Assembly: GCF_905147365.1 (NCBI RefSeq)
Contig: NC_056416.1
Coordinates: forward strand, 4,670,001-4,734,000
Direction of reading: 5' to 3'
DNA: 64,000 bases
From: Aricia agestis
Taxonomy: Eukaryota; Arthropoda; Insecta; Lepidoptera; Lycaenidae
The notes under the pieces were generated by a model. It saw only the letters and a program-made list of their open reading frames with translations. It was not told the DNA's origin and did no database searches. A program made the position numbers and the translations under genes. Shown here piece after piece: positions 1 through 10,950 of this stretch. Within the stretch, counting starts at the first letter, position 1; the number at the start of each line of letters is the position of its first letter.

Positions 1-319
1 CGTATGCACATTGCACAACAATTGGTTTTTCCGGTTTTTCCATATTATTTTAAAAACTCGAGACGCTAATAAGAACTCGAGACTAAACTAAAATAAAGAA
101 TTAACTAGAAACATAGTTTTCCCATTCCTGTCCCACAGTAAGAAAGTGCTTAACAACTAGGAAGCCAATTTAATGGATACTTTAAGTTAATTATAGTGTT
201 GTACTCGTAAAACTATTACTAGACTATTCACTACAATAAGGAATAAGGTAGGTAAGTACAAATAGGTTTGTGATTGTGTATGACGTTGGGTGCTAAATTG
301 CTAACTCAACGCGTTAGAA
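1..319. other. AT-rich stretch, no gene seen
   Basis: No long ORF, repeat family or RNA signal recognised. Bases 312-319 form the left target-site duplication of the next element. Confidence 0.5.
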
Positions 320-830
320 CAGAGGTCACCAATTAGTTTCGCTCGGGGTCCATTTTAAGAAATAAAATGACCTTCGCGGTCCACACATAAAAATATTATG
401 CAATGTTTACAAATCAATGAAGAAAGTGTCAAATTTTTGTAGCTAATTATATTCTCTCTGATGTTAGGAGTGATTTTTTTTATGATATAAGGGGGCAAAC
501 GAGCATCAGGTCACCTGATGGAAAGCAACTTCCGTCGCCCATGGACACTCGCAGCATCAGAAGAACTGCAGGTGCGTTGCCGGCCTTTTAATAGGGAATA
601 GGGTAATAGGGGAGGGTAGGGAAAGGAAGGGAATAGAGTTAAGAAGGGAATAGGGAATAGGGTTAAGGTATAGAAGGAAATTGTTGCAAGCTATTGGAAT
701 TTAATCCTGGAGATGTTCATCGAGACCGAAATTTATTTTTAACGAAGTTATAATCTTTGAAATGCTTGGTCCGCACACAATGGGTCGGCGGTCTGGATGC
801 GGACCGCGGTCCGCCATTTGGTGACCCCTG
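320..830. mobile_element. hAT-type MITE, interrupted by a SINE
   Basis: The ends are inverted repeats (CAGAGGTCACCAA at 320, TTTGGTGACCCCTG at the right end), the CAGGGGTC-type terminus common in hAT elements. The flanks are CGTTAGAA (312-319) and CGTCAGAA (831-838), an 8-bp target-site duplication with one mismatch, as expected for hAT transposition. Inner sequence (tggtccgcacacaatggg, gaccgaaatttatttttaac) matches a second copy at 23661-23950. A minus-strand SINE fragment sits at about 473-680, so this MITE is older than that insertion. No transposase is encoded, so it would depend on an autonomous hAT elsewhere. Confidence 0.82.
473..680 (-). mobile_element. SINE with LINE-derived tail, partial
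   Basis: Read on the minus strand, it is the 3' half of the short retroposon found nine times here: a C/T-rich block (gaatagggtaatagggg on plus), then the LINE-like tail ending in an A-run (T-run at 473 on plus). The head (gtgggagagccatgcttcgg) is missing. It is nested in the hAT MITE at 320-830. Confidence 0.75.
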
Positions 831-838
831 CGTCAGAA

Positions 839-1978
839 TAATATGAAGTGTCAGAAAATTTTATAGATGAACAATTATCAGAATCAAGAATGTTCTCATT
901 TATTTGCATTATATTATACCTATCGACATGAACTTCAGATTGACAAGTCAGTTTGTTATGCTATTATAGTACGAACACATACCATCCCATTGTTGCAAAG
1001 CATGTTGTATTTCACCTTTCATTGGAGCACATTTCATCTATATAAAACTGTGCTGTATTATTTTGTACTTTGTTAAATGTGATTCTGTTGGTGAATCAAT
1101 AAATAAATAAATAAATAAACAAATTTTGACACATCAAACACAGTAAACCTCATTATAAAATCCTTTTTAATACATACCTTTTTAATGTGTATAATTATGT
1201 AAACATCTAATGAAAATGCAATGAGTTTCTAAAATACTAGAGTAGCAATGTCTTACAAAAGATTCTCAGAAATGCGTAACCACTTTTTTGTTCAAAAGAC
1301 AATGTCAAGTCATATATTCGTTATGTCATTATGTATGTGAGATATGCCTGCAGGCATCTTCGAAGTGGCAACGCGTTGCTACCGTAAACTTCCAATCTAG
1401 TTACGTTAGTAACATAGAATATCATTGTGAAAATGTGTTTCTTTGACGCAATGTCAAAATTTTCTTTTTCGTAAGTTTCCGTGAGTTGTGAATTAATAAT
1501 TTTTAAGAGCCTTGTAGTATTTAGTATTACATAACACCATGTGTTGGCTTGTGAAACATCATCATCACCCTATAAAACCACTGTAGGGTGACAAAAAATG
1601 CCTTCTTCCGGCAACTACTTTACGAAAAGGCCTAAATAGGTAGGTTATACCTTTAATTACTTGTATCAAGAACGTACCGATTGTAAAGGAGCCAGTGTAA
1701 GCGTATCGTCGTTTTTTTTTTTTTAAATGTGTCGTTTTACAAATTATTTTTTTATCCGGACAGTATTCATTATGTAACATCACTATCCTAAGTGAAACTG
1801 GCGTTTTGGAAAAAATACTTTGTGTGTTAAATATTTCAACAAGTATATCGTAATTATAATCGTATATAGGCTTTTTCTTAAAGCAGTTAGTACTGCTTAC
1901 ACTAAGTCAATCCTACAGATTTTTACTAGACTTTTAATGACTAGACAGGTATGCAAAAGCCAGTTATTTACACGAAAT
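839..1978. other. AT-rich stretch with a short (AAAT)n microsatellite
   Basis: No gene recognised. A simple AAAT-type repeat lies at about 1100-1121. The small ORFs here (up to 72 codons) show no family features. The last eight bases are the left TSD of the next element. Confidence 0.5.
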
Positions 1979-2191
1979 CTACGAATAATAAAAACTAAGG
2001 AAAAGTAACTCCGTGCAACATGCTCTACAACACTTGTCGAAAATGTGTACCTAGGTACACATTTCAATACATTTGCAATATTTAGGTGGCCTTCAGCGGT
2101 ATCAGGCTGATGTTGTGACAGTTCGAAAGGAACCAAATTTAAAACGGTAATCGTATGTGAGTTACGTTTCCTTAGTTTTTATTATTCGTAG
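1979..2191. mobile_element. hAT-type MITE, 213 bp
   Basis: Terminal inverted repeats of about 33 bp begin CTACGAATAATAAAAACT and end with its complement AGTTTTTATTATTCGTAG. The flanks are identical: CACGAAAT at 1971-1978 and 2192-2199, an exact 8-bp target-site duplication that fixes both ends and indicates hAT-type transposition. The interior includes a 24-bp palindrome at about 2040-2063. Non-coding. Confidence 0.85.
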
Positions 2192-2476
2192 CACGAAATA
2201 TTATAATATCCATTCTTATTAATCTTCTTTGGAAGATAAGTTCCTAAAACTCGGTTTCACATTACAAGCATTCTTGAGAATTGCGAAATACTCTTATGCT
2301 TGGCGAAGTGCAAATTTGCAATGTCACTCCGCTTTTCACATTTTGTTTGAGTTTAGAGGTATATCAACTTTTGCAATATTGCAATTTATTTTGTGTTCAT
2401 AATATAAAGAATGTTAAATTCGTCGCATCATCTTTCAGGTGGTATGTTTTCGGTTGCATATATTTTACTGAATATA

Positions 2477-2614
2477 ATATTTGGCATGCTCTAGAGTTTA
2501 GGGAAATGGCAAATTGGATTTGAAGTCATTAGATTCTTCCAGGTCATAATATTTGGCATGCTCTATAGAAATGGTAAATTGGGTTTGATGTACTTTTAGG
2601 TCATGACAGTCGCA
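2477..2614 (+). repeat. Local direct duplication, about 70 bp x 2
   Basis: The phrase ataatatttggcatgctct occurs at about 2477 and again at about 2547. Each is followed by a similar run (aaatggcaaattggatttga, then aaatggtaaattgggtttga) and by ttccaggtcat or ttttaggtcat. It is a diverged tandem duplication, not a transposon. Confidence 0.65.
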
Positions 2615-3045
2615 AGATAGAACGCAGTCGGATTATACGCGTTTAGTAAAGTTTACGTTGTTTACACGGTACACCCAATATTAATCGAAGTTTACAATAT
2701 GTAGCTTAGCCCGTATTGATTTTTATGCAATGAACATAATATTATCCACTTTGGGTGCCGCGGCGTTCCGGTCGGTTGGTATCGGTACAACACTAATTAT
2801 TAACCTGTATTATGTGACCCAGTGGCACTACTATTTACTGCGTTCTGCTCTGAAACGTTTGAAGTCTCATCAAATGGAGGCTTAAGACCTGCCTTACCTA
2901 TTATGATAACAAATACCAATACCCCGTATCTGAGGTATTTATATTTACTAGAGATCGCCCAATGGTCGGAATTCGACCTTAAATTTAATTGCCTTCTTCT
3001 TTTGGCTCCCCGTTTAAAGTATCGACTATTTCAGATGTCATAAAA

Positions 3046-3218
3046 AAACTGGCCAAGTGCGAGTCGGACTCGTACTGTTATAGAGTTCCGTACTGTTATA
3101 GAGCAAACAAAGACCAAAAATATGGGAACCCCCTTTAAATATTAATTTTATTTTGTTTTTAGTATTTGTTGTTATAGCGGCAACAGTATACACAATCTGT
3201 GAAAATTTCAGAACAACA
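3046..3218. repeat. Dispersed lepidopteran-type repeat, degenerate
   Basis: It starts aactggccaagtgcgagtcg and continues with a diverged gggttccgta-type block. I recall this phrase as widespread in moth and butterfly genomes (memory, not a search). A short internal duplication (gttccgtactgttatagag, twice) is visible at about 3075-3102. Ends undefined. Confidence 0.5.
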
Positions 3219-4192
3219 CCTAAAAGTTCAACATTAAATTGAATAGTGTCATAAAATCATACGCCAATTATAACTAAAGCGAGTTTGACGGTGATAAGTT
3301 TTGATGCCACGGTCAACGCTGCGCTCTTGACCCGAGCAAACCAAAGTGAAAGAAGCGTTATCGAATCGCGAATCGATTATCCAGATGTGGGCCAAAAATT
3401 CGATTTTCGAATCGCTTTCTAAATCGTGTAGTGTCATTTTTCGATCGTCACGAATCCGATTAAACAGTGAAAATAAATGCGTGTTATGTAACTTACGTGA
3501 ACTTATGAAATGTCACAAATGTTAATATGAAATTGAAATTAAATATTCATAGATTTCAATGTGTCATTAGTCATGTCATGGCCATGTGTGATACTTTGTG
3601 TTGATTCGTGGGTTGATTCTGTGATGAATCATCAATATTATGAATCAAGAGTTTAGAAAATTTTGATGATTTTTAAGATGTCAGGGCAGAATCAGAAAAA
3701 TAAGTCAGAGACGTTTTATAAAATAAACATAGGCATCAATGTCACTATCAAAAAATATAACCACTTTATTAATACTGTTTAAGGTAAAGTAAATTTTGAC
3801 AATGACGTTACTGGTTACTATTTCTTGACTTGGAAAATAACTTCTCAGATTACATTTTCTTTGAGTGGTACTAAGACATTCGTCTATAAGGAATTCTGTG
3901 GTTGAGCTAAGTGAACTGTTTCTTGGCGATTATGGTTCCAAGACCTTTAATTGTCCTTTGGAGCGTGGGAAATGTACTAGTGTGACTGCGCCGCCATCGA
4001 TGTTAGATAAAATATAGACTGTGCCTTTGTTCGCTGTAAATTATGCTATTATCTTATCTTATACTTTAGCGAGACAATCTTGTATAATTTAATTTAATTA
4101 TGGGGAACGTGTAGGAGCTATCGGTGTCAGCACATGTCATGTAAATAGAACAAGTTTCGGATTTAATACACTTCACAGCACGTTTTGAAGTA
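3219..4192. other. No gene seen
   Basis: AT-rich sequence without a supportable ORF. Around 3330-3440 several ATCGATT/GAATCG words repeat, but I see no defined unit. Confidence 0.45.
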
Positions 4193-4357
4193 CTATTAGA
4201 GAAGTTGATTCCTAGGCAGATGGGGACCTACGTAGTTTGGTCGCGTTACGTCAATCCCAGCCGACAGATCATAATAAACATTGAATTGACATGATCCGAC
4301 CAAATGACTGTCCCTCAGAATGTCTCGCAACTACCTAGGAATCAATTTCCTCGATGG
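4193..4357. mobile_element. TA-inserting MITE (family A, ~160 bp), copy 1
   Basis: The inverted ends CTATTAGAGAAGTTGATTCC and its complement GGAATCAATTTCCTCGATGG are flanked on both sides by TA (4191-4192, 4358-4359), as in Tc1/mariner-type insertion. The same family occurs at 5280, 7906, 13024, 37428 and 50186. It is non-coding and must be mobilised in trans. Confidence 0.82.
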
Positions 4358-5279
4358 TACATAGTTTAGCTATTGAAAAATGTTTCCTAGAATATCATAC
4401 ATATCGGGCCATCAGTGCCTACGGTGCGTGCGGTTGGCGTAAGACTCAAACCAGCCCTTTTTTGTCGGGGAAATGCATTTACGCAACCCCGGGCCTCGGC
4501 AGTCTGGGGAAGGCCAGAATGTTTTACCCAGGTTAGTATGAGGGATTTCCCGGGAGCGGTGAAGACCGCGACCGGGCAAACCCTGCACTAAAACCCCAAC
4601 GGATTGCGCGCAATATATAACAAAACCGTGACCCTGCCAGCGAATGCCTCTAAAGGAAAAATTAAAATCAGCCTAAGATATGAGGTGCTTGCTTAACTAA
4701 AAATCGTTTACTTACAGTTTATACCAGATGTATAAGTTCCATATAACATTTATTTTTTGTCAAATATTTCTTTTGTATTTGGTAACTGGAGCACTGAGCA
4801 AAACATGTAACCAAACAATTTGACTTGTGACATTCTACGTTCCTAAAACATTGTCAGCTGCTTACAGTACTTTGGTATTTATATTTGCAATATTGATAGC
4901 TGTAATTGCTTTAAGCCAAATAAAATCGTTTCATTATTATATACTTTTTTTGGCTAAAAATCTTGTAGAATTTTCAATATTTTTAAAAGAATAATAAATT
5001 TTGTTGTAAGTGTTATTGCTCTTCTAATAAAAAAATTAACATGCATTCTACTTCATAAATCATAATTGCCTATTTAAATCTAGATCAAATATGTTTGATT
5101 TAGTTTCGATATGCATATCAATGTGACAATATAATTAATTGATATGATTAATAATTATGACTTAATTATTTATAAATAATTATTCTGCTGTCACAGAGTA
5201 TACAATATAATTGTGATGTATTAATGGATTTATATTATTGTTGTTATTGCAATTGGATAGAGAATTCAAGTTTTATGTA
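4358..5279. other. Intergenic or intronic; GC-rich island at ~4395-4640
   Basis: The island (ccccgggcctcggcag, gacCGCGACCGGGCAAAC) is far more GC-rich than its neighbours. It may be a decayed retroelement piece, but I cannot name it. The rest (4641-5279) is AT-rich with nothing recognised. Confidence 0.4.
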
Positions 5280-5435
5280 CCATCGAGGAAGTTGATTCCT
5301 ATGCAATTGACAGACCAACGTTATTTGGTCGAATATGTCAATTCAATGTTAATTGTGATCTGTCAGCTGGGTTTGACGTAACGCGACCAAACTACTTAGG
5401 TCCCCGATTTGCATAGGAATCAACTTCTCTGATAG
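5280..5435. mobile_element. TA-inserting MITE family A, copy 2
   Basis: 156 bp, CCATCGAGGAAGTTGATTCC to GGAATCAACTTCTCTGATAG, with TA on both sides (5278-5279 and 5436-5437). It is almost identical, in reverse orientation, to the copy at 13024-13179. Confidence 0.88.
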
Positions 5436-6036
5436 TAGTTAGTTGTTGTTAAAGTAGATTTTAAATATACTAATAGGTGAAGGATAATGAATGTATGAAT
5501 GAATGCAAACATTTATTTCAGACAAACAATGTGCCCATAGTATAATTGTTAGTGTGTTGTATTATAATAGAAATATAATATTAGGGTAAATATTATAGGC
5601 ACTCAATATCTATTTATAATATCTATTTATGTCACTGTTTTGCAACATTAATGTGAGCCCATGTTAAACAAGAAGAGCGCTATTTAGTTACCAATTCCTT
5701 ACACGGTTTTTAAAAATCTACGAATTTAAAAATCTCATACTCTATTCAATTAGTCAGCCCACGGATCAATGAATCGCCTAAGACCTAAGTGATACACAAT
5801 TATAGAGATTCCACTATAAATATTAAATAGCGGAGACGATTTACTCCTATACACATACATAATGTATACTTTCACTTTACACGCCTTTTTGTTATTCGAC
5901 GTGCGTAACGATTATTAATCGTGTGTGATCTCGTGACATAATATCCGTCCGTCTGTCAGTCTTTGACTCAGTTACTCCGTCCGGCTAGCTCGCTTCGCTG
6001 ACCATCAAATTATATCTCGTTTTCTCGTCAATTATA
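5436..6036. other. No gene seen
   Basis: AT-rich sequence with no ORF or repeat family that I can support. Confidence 0.45.
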
Positions 6037-6295
6037 CAGGGTGTAACAAAAACAAGTGATAATAATTTATGGTGTGTATGTGTTCCCTGTAGAGAGTTCT
6101 CTGTCAAAGTAGCAGCGCTGAAAGACCAAAAAATTTTTTCACTTTTGTATGGGGAAACTCGTGACGCTCGGGCCCTTGCCCATACAAAAGTGAAAAAAAA
6201 TTTTGGTCTTTCAGCGCTGCTACTTTCACAGTGAAATCTCTACAGGGAACACGTACACACCCTAAAGTATTATCACTTGTTTTTGTTACACTCTG
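6037..6295. mobile_element. Palindromic Tc1/mariner-type MITE, 259 bp
   Basis: The arms start CAGGGTGTAACAAAAACAAG and end with the complement, and they are flanked by TATA (TA target duplication). The whole element folds back: gcagcgctgaaagaccaaaa on the left pairs with ttttggtctttcagcgctgc on the right around a short spacer. A related element lacking the outer arms is at 43773-43972. Confidence 0.82.
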
Positions 6296-6339
6296 TATAG
6301 TGTTTTGTTACATTTTTTAATACTACTACTAAACCATCA

Positions 6340-6745
6340 TGCTAATCTATGCTAATATTATAAATGCAAAAGTGTGTCTGTCTGTCCGTTACAACTTCAC
6401 ATCCATAACGATGAACCGATTTTGTTGGGTAAGGAGATACTTTGAGTCCCGGGCATAGTAAAAGGAGGGGAATTAAGTTATCTTCATACAAAGGCACCGC
6501 GCGCGGCTTGTAAGTGTGCGCCATAGTATCAATGCGTCGCCGCGTACGGCACACAACAAAATCTCGGCGGTACCAGCCTAGTAAAACTGGCCGAGATTTT
6601 GTTGTGTGCCGTACGTGGCGACGCATTGATACTTCCCCTCTTTTTACTATGTCCCGGGAATGGAAATAGGATACTTTTTATCCTGATTTATAACGGTCCC
6701 CTCGCGATAAACGGATTTTGGCGCAACCGAGTTGAGGGCGTCATT
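6340..6745 (-). mobile_element. RTE-like retroelement 3' tail, split by a MITE
   Basis: Read on minus it contains the tail seen about ten times in the window: gcccgcaactccgttgcgcc-like start, cgtacatttttccgggat-like block, cccgggactcaaagta, an accgattttg-complement block, and an end in ...cgcatttataatattagta. It is non-coding and looks like the 3' end of a non-LTR element of RTE type (inference from form and memory). A foldback MITE occupies 6454-6650. Confidence 0.65.
6454..6650. mobile_element. Foldback MITE inside RTE tail, 8-bp TSD
   Basis: The inverted ends are CATAGTAAAAGGAGGGGAA and TTCCCCTCTTTTTACTAT. The interior folds into a long hairpin (aatgcgtcgccgcgtacggc pairs with gccgtacgtggcgacgcatt). 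The flanks are GTCCCGGG on both sides, an 8-bp target duplication, and this octamer is part of the RTE tail consensus. The insertion into that tail is therefore exact. Confidence 0.8.
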
Positions 6746-6823
6746 TAATTTAATAATAAATCTATTAAGTTTTAATGTTTTTTAAATTTGTTTACTATAG
6801 AGTATTAAGCATGTATAATATTC

Positions 6824-7042
6824 TGCAACTTCCGGCGCCCATGGACACTCGCAACATCAGAAGAGCTGCAGGTGCGTTGCCGGCCTTTTAAGAGGGAATA
6901 GGGAAGGGTAGGGAAGTGATTTGGCCTCCGGTAAACTCACTCACTCGGCGAAACACAGTGCAAGCGCTGTTTCACGCTGGTTTTCTGTGGCATTTCTCCG
7001 GTCGAGCTTGCCCTTTCGTACCGAAGCATGGCTCTTCCACGT
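6824..7042 (-). mobile_element. SINE with LINE-derived tail, copy 2
   Basis: On minus it runs from the head (ggaagagccatgcttcgg) through ccggagaaat and gtttcgccgagtgagtgag, a shortened C/T-rich block, and the tail (cctcttaaaaggccggcaac ... ccatgggcgccgg). The distal A-run is missing, so it is 3'-truncated. Confidence 0.8.
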
Positions 7043-7584
7043 TAATTAGTACTCAAATTGTCCAGAAAAGCAGCCCAAGGTCGTTGAACCTCGAGCAAAA
7101 CCCATGACCTCATCTACGCAATAAATTAATAAAATTAAGACCAATGAAGAAATTCTATTTTTTGCAACGTTTGGTTTATCCGTATGATTCACGATGTCTA
7201 CAAAAAGGAAAAAGTGCCAAAGACCTCTCTTAATCCGTCGTTCAAATCTCGCAATGTTTGTGTTAAGCTTTATGGTTTTATATTATTTCTTAATCTGCAA
7301 TTTTTGGGTTTTTTCGATTATGCTTGTTTGTTTCTTTTGTTTTGTTTTTTTTATTTGTCGCAGGTTTGGTTCTTGCAGTGATACAGCAAGCTCTCGGGTC
7401 AGGCAATAAAGCCTCAACCTCAATGAATATTATGATAAGATCGTCTGTTTTCACGCCGGATGGTTAGAAAGTAGACTTTTTAGCAGACAATCCTCCCAGG
7501 TAAGAAAGTAGGTAGTACGGTCAAGTGCAAAAGTCGCTGGCCTGGCTATTGGACTTAACTATACTGTTAGTGTAATGTACCAAG
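7043..7584. other. No gene seen; T/G-rich low-complexity patch
   Basis: A T-rich low-complexity patch lies at about 7270-7385. The overlapping 65- and 71-codon ORFs over it are compositional and not supported as genes. Confidence 0.45.
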
Positions 7585-7905
7585 GAGGGAGAGCCATGCT
7601 TCGGCACGAATGGGCCGGCTCGACCGGAGAAATACCACGTTCTCACAGAAAACCGGCGTGAAACAGCGCTTACGCTGTGTTTCGCCGAGTGAGTGAGTTT
7701 ACCGGAGGCCCAATTCCCTTCCCTATCCTCCCCTATTCTCTTCCCTTCCCATCCCTACCCTCCCCTATTACCCTATTCCCTCTTAAAAGGCCGGCAACGC
7801 ACCTGCAGCTCTTCTGATGCTGCGAGTGTCCATGGACGACGGAAGTTGCTTTCCATCAGGTGACCCGTTTGCTCGTTTGCCCCCTTCTTTCATAAAAAAA
7901 AAAAT
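7585..7905 (+). mobile_element. SINE with LINE-derived tail, copy 3, full-length
   Basis: Complete order: head gggagagccatgcttcggca, ccggagaaataccacgttct, gtttcgccgagtgagtgag, a C/T-rich block of CCCTA/TTCCC words, then the LINE-like tail from ccctcttaaaaggccggc to cttctttcat plus an A-run at about 7893-7905. It directly abuts the truncated MITE at 7906. Confidence 0.87.
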
Positions 7906-8045
7906 TGATTCCTAGGTTGGTGACGGACCTAAGTCATTTGGTCGGCTTATGTCAATTCAATGTTACCTGTGATGACTGGATGGGTTTGACTTACCGTGCC
8001 CAAACTTAGGTGAAACATCTGCCTAGGAATCGACTTCCCCGATAG
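7906..8045. mobile_element. TA-inserting MITE family A, copy 3, left end missing
   Basis: The right end GGAATCGACTTCCCCGATAG is followed by TA. The left end starts abruptly at TTGATTCCTAGG directly after the A-run of the SINE, so the first ~12 bp of the left arm are lost at that junction. Confidence 0.8.
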
Positions 8046-8342
8046 TACAATCACAGTGTAATAAAATATTATTGATAGGCTTAGCAAGCAATTATGGAAG
8101 TTTGAATATGAAATTCGGCACATAAAGATGATGGATGGTATGAAATACTATTTATTATTATTATTAATAGAAATAATATTATGCTTGGACAAAGGGTAAG
8201 GTTGAAGCTTGAAACTAAGCTTGCAAATCATGAAATCAAATTCTACTTTGATTTAATCTTCTGTATCCGACGACATGTCACAATGAATACTTACATGAAG
8301 ATGCTTTGGTTGCACCTCTATATGTACTTATAACAAAATTTT
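8046..8342. other. No gene seen
   Basis: AT-rich sequence with a short TTA microsatellite at about 8152-8168. Confidence 0.4.
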
Positions 8343-8674
8343 AACCGACTTCAAAAAAAGGAGGTTAGCAATTCGATGCCTATGTATGTAATATTTCCAG
8401 AACTGCCCAGTTTTGTATATTTATCTATAAGTAACAGCTTCTGAACAAATGTCCCAATTTTCAAAAGTGTATAAATAATACATATGTATGTATGTTTTTA
8501 TGTTTGTGCACGCATATCTCCGGAACTACAAGTCCGATTTAAGTGATTCTTTTTTTGTTGTACTAGGTATTGTTCAACTTAGGGAATACTGCAAGTTTCA
8601 TCAAAATCGGTTCAGTAGTTTTAGAGATAGGGAATTTTAATTCTTAATTACGTACAATTTGAAGTCGGTTTTAT
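8343..8674. repeat. Dispersed repeat with AACCGACTTC ends
   Basis: It begins aaccgacttcaaaaaaagga and ends with the complementary tttgaagtcggttt. The interior includes catatctccggaactacaag and atcaaaatcggttcagtagt, phrases typical of dispersed lepidopteran repeats. A fragment of the same end is at about 22898-22930. Class uncertain. Confidence 0.55.
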
Positions 8675-9113
8675 CTTTTTAAAATACTATTATATATTCT
8701 AATTTTTATCAGAACCTTTTCGGAACTAAAAAGTTACCCATTAGCCGAATCAAGTAGGCGGATGTTCATTTATTACTTATATAAATAAAAGATGCACTCT
8801 TATGTTATAATAAACATGAAAAGTAGTGCATACTTTTACTTTCATTATGTTGCATAATTTTTTCGAATTTATGAGATTGAGAGTAAACTGCTTGTGTAAA
8901 GATGAAAATGTAATGCTTGGTCACTTCTTCGTCAGTTTACACAGCGATTTCTAAATTTTATGGCACCCGACTATCGCATAACAATTGAAAATCTATTTTG
9001 TCTGCGATTCCCACGATCGAGGTATTAATTTTATTGTAATTTTTCTTAAGGTCCAATAAGAAGAGAACTAGCGAATCATCATCTTTATAACTGACTCAGA
9101 GACATTTATTGAT
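8675..9113. other. No gene seen
   Basis: AT-rich, nothing recognised. Confidence 0.4.
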
Positions 9114-9197
9114 GACTAGCTGTTGGTGCCCGCAACTACGTTGCGCCAAATTTCATTGTTCACGCGGGAATCGTACATTTTTCCAGGATAAAAAGTA
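9114..9197 (+). mobile_element. RTE-like tail, fragment
   Basis: It contains gcccgcaactacgttgcgcc and cgtacatttttccaggataa, then diverges. Beyond it, 9346-9400 (ctgttttaccacttactgat) looks like one end of the MITE family at 42256-42415. The rest of 9198-9908 is unremarkable. Confidence 0.6.
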
Positions 9198-9908
9198 AAA
9201 TGAAGAGTTTGACAGATATTGTATGGGGCTTATGTCAAAATTACAATTTACAGCTGAGCAATTTGAGTACGGCAGTGCGATAGATTCAATCCCACGGGTT
9301 ACTAGAAGTTTTGTCAAATTTAACATAAGGCTACTAACAATATTAGGGGTCTGTTTTACCACTTACTGATAAGTGCTGGATAGGATATCAACAACTTATC
9401 TGTCAGATGTAGTATAGTAGTATACTCATCCTGAGCCTTATATCGAAAGTTTCGAAGTAAAAGACCTTAGATGTCACTTCAATAAAACTTAATCCGTTGT
9501 ATCTATAAAATGGTTCTTACGAAGGTTAAACCTTGTCACTTACCGATTATGATATTAGGTACTAATTGGGACCACAACCCGTATTGAGAGATAATACATA
9601 ATGTATGTAATTATAGCTAAGCCGTATATCATAATGTCAAAATCATCGGATACCTTACTGGTATGTCCATAAGTCTATCGCGAGTTCCGGCGGAGGTTTC
9701 TACGTCTGACGGCATTTTTTGTCAGGACTTTCACACAATTTGACTGAAACACCCGACAATCTCGTTTGATGATTTAATCTGAGTAAAAGTAGCCAGCTTC
9801 TTATAAAAATCTTGTAATTGAAGATTTATTGTACGGGTTCGAGGTTAACTTTTTCACACCTGGGAAAAGTATGCAAGCTACGATTTTATTTGTTAGAAAA
9901 ATACTTAT

Positions 9909-10039
9909 AGTCTGTCAAAAAAGTGAAGAAATTAAAAAGTGGCAACATCGTAGTGTCATCCCTTTTTTCTTAGACTTATTTGAAAGGGATGGCACTACGT
10001 TGTTGCAACTTTTTAATTTCTTCACTTTTTTGACAGATT
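9909..10039. mobile_element. Hairpin MITE, about 130 bp
   Basis: The left arm (gtctgtcaaaaaagtgaaga...) and right arm (...tcttcacttttttgacaga) are complementary over about 50 bp with a ~20-bp loop, and TA lies on both sides. It should fold almost completely into a stem-loop. Non-coding; the 73-codon ORF over it is a by-product. Confidence 0.75.
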
Positions 10040-10140
10040 ATATTTGTTGAATACAAACGCACAGATTACTAAATAGTAAATACTACGTAAGCCAATGTGG
10101 ATTAAATCAGAATAATATACTAATTATATTACTAAATGAT

Positions 10141-10655
10141 ACCTGCAACTCCGTAGCTCCAAAATTCGTTTATCGTGCGAGGAGATCTACGTGGGAGAGC
10201 CATGCATCGGCACGAATGGGCCGGCTCGACTGGAGAAATACCACGTTCTCACAGAAAACCGACGTGAAACAGCGATTACGCTGTGTTTCGCCGAGTGAGC
10301 TTACCGGAGGCCCATCCCCTACCCTATTCCCTTCCCTACCCTCCCCTATTCCCTTCCCTTCCAATCCCTACCCTCCCCTATTACCCTATTCCCTCTTTTA
10401 AGGCCGGCAACGCACCTGCAGCTCTTCTGATGCTGCAAGTGTCCATGGGCGACGGAAGTTGCTTTCCATCAGGTGACCCGTTTGCTCGTTTGCCCCCTTA
10501 TTTCATAAAAAAAGAGAATCGTACATTTTTCTGGGATATAATGTATCCTATGTCCTTTCCCGGAACTCAAAGTTTCTTCATATCAAACTTCAGCGGTTTG
10601 GGCCTGAAGAGGTAACAAACAGACAGACAAACTTTTGTTTAATATTAGTATGGAT
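10141..10655 (+). mobile_element. RTE-like tail split by a SINE
   Basis: The left part (acctgcaactccgtagctcc ... tatcgtgcgagga) stops at about 10190. It resumes at about 10516 with agaatcgtacatttttctgg, continues through cctttcccggaactcaaag, and ends in aatattagtatgg. The SINE at 10191-10515 separates the two halves. Confidence 0.75.
10191..10515 (+). mobile_element. SINE with LINE-derived tail, copy 4, full-length
   Basis: Head gtgggagagccatgcatcgg, the gtttcgccgagtgag block (one gtga repeat shorter than other copies), the C/T-rich block, and a LINE-like tail ending ccttatttcataaaaaaa. Nested in an RTE tail. The long proline-rich ORF read through it is an artefact of the C/T-rich block. Confidence 0.87.
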
Positions 10656-10690
10656 ATCACGCACAATGTAACATGGATTATTATATCACA

Positions 10691-10917
10691 AGATGACGCC
10701 CGCAACTCCGCTGCGCCAAAATTCGTTTATCGCTTGGGAACCGTACATTTTTCCGGGATGAAAAGTATTCTATGTCCTTTCCCGGGACTCAAAGTATCTC
10801 CATGCCAAATTTCAGCAAAATCGGTTTAGCGGTTTGGGCGTGAAGAGGTAATAGACAGACAGATGGACAGACAGACAGATAGACACACTTTCGCATTTAT
10901 AATATTAGTATGAAAGT
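10691..10917 (+). mobile_element. RTE-like tail, complete-looking
   Basis: Clean copy: gacgcccgcaactccgctgc, aaattcgtttatcgc, cgtacatttttccgggatga, cctttcccgggactcaaag, ccaaatttcagcaaaatcgg, tttgggcgtgaagaggtaa, a GACA/GACAGA run, and ttcgcatttataatattagt with atg. Non-coding. Confidence 0.75.
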
Positions 10918-10950
10918 ATGGATTTAGGTACCTCATTTTCTTCCTATGTA

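Noticed and set aside
10283..10615. 110-codon proline/serine-rich ORF (similar ORFs at 13684, 33949 and 44100)
   Set aside because: It is the C/T-rich linker of the SINE read in frame (PLPYSLPYP...), joined to the shared LINE tail. It recurs with each SINE copy and is non-coding.
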